Shown one piece after another: positions 61,501 through 64,000 of a stretch of 64,000 nt of DNA. Origin of the DNA: Gammaproteobacteria bacterium HGW-Gammaproteobacteria-13 (GTDB taxonomy: Bacteria > Pseudomonadota > Gammaproteobacteria > Pseudomonadales > Pseudomonadaceae). The stretch covers positions 310,001 to 374,000 of the forward strand of contig PGZH01000008.1 in assembly GCA_002840155.1 (NCBI GenBank), given 5' to 3'. Each line of letters begins with the position of its first letter. Position 1 is the first letter of the stretch. The notes beneath the pieces were generated by a model, which made no database searches, had not been told where the DNA came from, and saw nothing but the letters and a program-made list of their open reading frames with translations. A program made the position numbers and the translations under genes.

Positions 61501-62743
61501 AGTCGAACAACGCCAAGTCGTAGTGATAGGTGCCGGCCCGTCCGGGGCGATTGCTGCAGCGCTGCTCAAACGCAATGGTCATGACGTGCTGGTGCTAGAG
61601 CGCCAGCGCTTCCCGCGCTTCTCAATTGGCGAGAGCCTGCTGTCGCACTGCCTGGATTTTGTTGAAGAAGCCGGGATGCTCGACGCGGTGCGTGCGGCGG
61701 GCTTCCAGACCAAGCATGGCGCGGCCTTTGGCTGGGGCGAGCGCTACACCGAATTCGATTTCCGCGACACCTTCACCAAAGGCCAGGGCTCGACCTATCA
61801 GGTGCTGCGCGCCGACTTCGACAAGCTGCTGGCCGACCAGGCCGAATTGCAGGGCGTGGAAATCCGCTATGAAGAGGAAATCTTCGCCGTCGATTTCAGC
61901 GGCGCGCGCAGCGGCGAATGCCCGCGCCTGAGCGTGCGACGCCTGGCCGACGGCCACGAATACCAGGTCGAATGCGCCTTCGTCCTCGACGGCAGCGGCT
62001 ACGGCCGCGTGCTGCCGCGCCTACTGGATCTAGACACGCCGTCGAACTTCCCGGTGCGCCAGGCGGTGTTTACCCACGTCGAAGACCGCAGTGAAGGCAG
62101 CGGTTTCGACCGCGAGAAGATTCTGATCACCACCCACCCGACCCTGCGCGATGTGTGGTTCTGGACCATCCCGTTCAGCAACGGCCGCTGCTCGGTGGGC
62201 GTGGTGGCCGATGCCACCCGCTATCAGGGTCGCCCGGAAGATCTGGATGCCTGCCTTAAGCAATTTATCGAAGAGACGCCCAGCCTGCACAAGGTGCTGA
62301 GAAATGCCGTGTGGGACACCCCGGCGCGCACCATCGGCGGCTACTCGGCCAACGTGAAAACCCTGCACGGCCCAGGCTTTGCCCTGCTCGGTAACGCCGC
62401 CGAATTCCTCGACCCGGTGTTCAGCTCGGGCGTGACCATCGCCATGCGTTCGGCGAGCATGGCCGCCGGCGTTCTGCACCGCCAGCTCAGCGGCGAGACG
62501 GTGGACTGGGAAAATGAATTCGCCATCCCACTCAAGCGCGGCGTCGACACCTTCCGCGTGTATGTCGAGGGCTGGTACGACGGCAGCTTCCAGGACGTGA
62601 TCTATTTCGAGAAGGCTCAGCCGGAGATCCGCCGGATGATCAGCTCAATCCTCGCCGGCTACGCCTGGGATGAAAAAAACCCCTACGTCGCCGAACCCAA
62701 GCGCCGTCTGCGGGTGCTTGCCGAACTCTGCGCCAACAACTGA
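61487..62743 (+). CDS. Flavin-dependent halogenase-like FAD enzyme (APE cluster)
   Basis: A 418-residue flavoprotein. VVVIGAGPSGAIAAALLKRN (residues 11-30) is the FAD site. FPRFSIGESLL follows near residue 43, then GFQTKHG with Lys76, and WFWTIP at residues 224-229. WxWxIP and a lysine in GF-x2-K-x-G are hallmarks of flavin-dependent halogenases (PltA/CmlS type), as I recall them. FAEFLDPVFSSGVTIAM-type FAD contact appears as AAEFLDPVFSSGVTIAM near residue 305. It may halogenate the aryl ring or polyene, or use the fold for another oxidation. I chose ATG 61487; ATG 61469 is in frame. Confidence 0.82.
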   Translation: MKSLEVEQRQVVVIGAGPSGAIAAALLKRNGHDVLVLERQRFPRFSIGESLLSHCLDFVEEAGMLDAVRAAGFQTKHGAAFGWGERYTEFDFRDTFTKGQGSTYQVLRADFDKLLADQAELQGVEIRYEEEIFAVDFSGARSGECPRLSVRRLADGHEYQVECAFVLDGSGYGRVLPRLLDLDTPSNFPVRQAVFTHVEDRSEGSGFDREKILITTHPTLRDVWFWTIPFSNGRCSVGVVADATRYQGRPEDLDACLKQFIEETPSLHKVLRNAVWDTPARTIGGYSANVKTLHGPGFALLGNAAEFLDPVFSSGVTIAMRSASMAAGVLHRQLSGETVDWENEFAIPLKRGVDTFRVYVEGWYDGSFQDVIYFEKAQPEIRRMISSILAGYAWDEKNPYVAEPKRRLRVLAELCANN

Positions 62744-62882
62744 GAACCTATTTACGAGCAGCTGCGCGTCGGCCCTACTGCGTTAAAAACAGGCTCGGAA
62801 TGCTCATTTACACCAGTAAACTCCGCTTCCTCGCCTGTTTTCGCCTTGTATGGCTCTAGCTCGCAAGCTCGTAAACAGATTC
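62744..62882. repeat. MITE-like intergenic element
   Basis: GAACCTATTTACGAGC (about 62746 on) and GCTCGTAAACAGATTC (ending 62882) are imperfect terminal inverted repeats, with inner TTTACACCAGTAAA-like stems. This fills the 154-base gap between the flavoprotein and methyltransferase genes. A partial relative is at 36797-36831. Confidence 0.65.
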
Positions 62883-62897
62883 AACTAAGGACAGTCG

Positions 62898-63635
62898 ATG
62901 CCCGAAACCACCGCCGTCTCATCCACCTACGTCGAGGAAACCCGCTTCGGCTTCTGGTTCTTGCAGAGCCACGTCTGGCAGCACCATGTGCTGCGCGTGG
63001 CGATCAATGACCTGCGCGGCCTGTTCGCCGGCCCGCTGCCAGAAGCGCCGGTGCTGCTGGATGCCGGTTGCGGCCAAGGCAAGTCGTTCGGCCTGCTCGC
63101 CGAGGCGTTCAAACCGGCGCGGATAATCGGCCTGGACGCCGACCCGCACAGCCTTGACTGCTCACGCGCCGAGGCCGAGCGTCTGGGCCTGGATGTGCAA
63201 CTGATCGCCAGCGACTGCGCCGCCATCGACCTACCGGATGCCAGCGTCGACCTGCTGTTCTGTCACCAGACCTTCCATCACCTGGTCGAGCAGGAGCAGG
63301 CCCTGGCCGAGTTCTGGCGCGTGCTCAAGCCGGGCGGGCGTTTGCTGTTCGCCGAATCCACCCAGTACTACATCGACACCTGGGTGATCCGCTGGCTGTT
63401 CCGCCACCCCATGCATGTGCAGAAAAGCGCCGAAGGCTATCTGCAGATGTTGCGCGGCCAGGGCTTCGAGTTCGCAACCCAGAATGTCTCCTACCCCTAT
63501 CTATGGTGGAGCCGTTCCAAGGACTTCGGCCTGCTGGAACGCTGGGGGCTGCTAAAGCCCAAGCCGGTCGGCCAGCGCAATGAAACCCTGGTCAATGTGG
63601 TGGCGCGCAAGCCGCTTGAGGCAACCCCAGCATGA
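62898..63635 (+). CDS. Class I SAM-dependent methyltransferase (APE cluster)
   Basis: A 245-residue methyltransferase. SAM motif I is LLDAGCGQGKSFGLLAEAF near residue 53. ARIIGLDADPHSL follows, with the acidic motif II. LLFCHQTFHHLVEQEQALAEF near residue 115 and RVLKPGGRLLFAEST near residue 140 complete the Rossmann pattern of the methyltransferase 11 type. AAGGA lies six bases upstream of the ATG. In this operon it could methylate the phenolic head group or a chain end (an ApeA-like role). The next gene starts inside its stop codon (ATGA). Confidence 0.85.
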   Translation: MPETTAVSSTYVEETRFGFWFLQSHVWQHHVLRVAINDLRGLFAGPLPEAPVLLDAGCGQGKSFGLLAEAFKPARIIGLDADPHSLDCSRAEAERLGLDVQLIASDCAAIDLPDASVDLLFCHQTFHHLVEQEQALAEFWRVLKPGGRLLFAESTQYYIDTWVIRWLFRHPMHVQKSAEGYLQMLRGQGFEFATQNVSYPYLWWSRSKDFGLLERWGLLKPKPVGQRNETLVNVVARKPLEATPA

Positions 63636-64000
63636 GGCGCCTCATCCTGCTCGGCCTCGGCCTGCTGCTCAGCGCCTGCGCCGCCCACACACCGCTGCCG
63701 CTAAGCGCACCGACCTTTGGCGCGCCACTGCCCGCCGCGCTGCGCGTCGAACGCCAGCAAGGCGAGGATCAGCAGACTTGGTGGCTGGTGGTGCAGACCG
63801 AGCAATCCGCGCTGCGCTGGTCGCTGTTCGATCCCCTTGGCATACCCCTGGCGCGGCAACTGCTGGAGGATGGCAAGTGGCGCGCCGATGGCCTGCTACC
63901 GCCCAATAGTGAGGCGCAGGAACTGTTCGCCGCCCTGCTGTTCGCCCTCACCCCGACCGATAAGCTGCCCGCCAGCTATGCGCCGGATACCTGGCAGCAA
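63632..64000 (+). CDS. DUF3261-like lipoprotein of APE cluster (5' part)
   Basis: The frame is open from ATG 63632 to the window end (123 codons). A lipoprotein signal peptide (MRRLILLGLGLLLSAC, lipobox LSAC, so Cys16) is followed by a mostly beta domain with WWLVVQTEQSALRWSLFD. Short outer-membrane lipoproteins of the DUF3261 type sit at this place in aryl-polyene clusters. The rest is outside the window, as are presumably the ketosynthase, ketoreductase and dehydratase genes that normally follow. Confidence 0.75.
   Translation, partial: MRRLILLGLGLLLSACAAHTPLPLSAPTFGAPLPAALRVERQQGEDQQTWWLVVQTEQSALRWSLFDPLGIPLARQLLEDGKWRADGLLPPNSEAQELFAALLFALTPTDKLPASYAPDTWQQ

Overview
The window is GC-rich Gammaproteobacterial chromosome, almost certainly Pseudomonas. 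From about 5 to 48 kb the gene content and order follow, in reverse orientation, the P. aeruginosa block from wapH and the LPS core genes through waaF, ilvE, glnE, aceEF, dipA, msrA, the NhaP2 antiporter, an MscK-like channel, selO, metY and an orphan parA. The protein sequences and the inserted genes show that it is not P. aeruginosa itself. The last 15 kb is an aryl-polyene (APE) type pigment cluster, which fits an environmental Pseudomonas. Family and synteny statements come from memory; no search was run.

Region 1 (1-14323) is lipopolysaccharide core assembly, nearly all on the minus strand. It reads, in transcription order, waaF, waaC, waaG, waaP, a GT9 protein, two WapP/WapQ-like kinases, a double kinase-fold protein, an NodU/CmcH-type carbamoyltransferase, wapH, and three further glycosyltransferase-like proteins. 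Most junctions overlap by 1-4 bases, so this looks like one long operon. The GT9/wapP segment and the leftmost genes look more AT-rich than the rest, as expected for exchangeable LPS genes. The window opens inside another LPS-kinase-like gene on the plus strand.

Region 2 (14435-23036) holds ilvE, glnE and the pyruvate dehydrogenase genes aceE-aceF. A pair of near-identical inverted repeats lies upstream of aceE, and a strong terminator follows aceF.

Region 3 (23071-48015) is housekeeping and signalling: a small exported protein, the c-di-GMP phosphodiesterase DipA, MsrA, a YjfB-family putative motility protein, an FAD-dependent desaturase-like enzyme divergent from a PadR regulator (with a repeated operator between them), an HD-GYP protein, RlmJ, a nitronate monooxygenase, an acyl-CoA dehydrogenase, NhaP2, an MscK-like channel, SelO, an aspartate/glutamate racemase, an SLC13-type permease, MetY, thioredoxin 2 (its Shine-Dalgarno inside a perfect hairpin), a thioesterase-fold protein and a universal stress protein. 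An orphan ParA closes the region.

Region 4 (48925-64000, running off the end) is an APE-like operon behind a good sigma-70-type promoter. In order it encodes a ketosynthase-like protein, a PlsC acyltransferase, two acyl carrier proteins, a membrane protein, an acyl-activating enzyme fused to a hot-dog dehydratase, a GT2, an LpxL-like acyltransferase, an aromatic amino acid ammonia-lyase, a thioesterase, a LolA-like carrier, an MMPL exporter, a CPA2-type antiporter-like protein, a flavin-dependent halogenase-like enzyme, a methyltransferase and the start of a lipoprotein. Its genes overlap almost everywhere; each of the three real gaps is filled by a different repeat element, and one of these seems to supply the start codon of the LolA-like gene. 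This operon is the most interesting part of the window.
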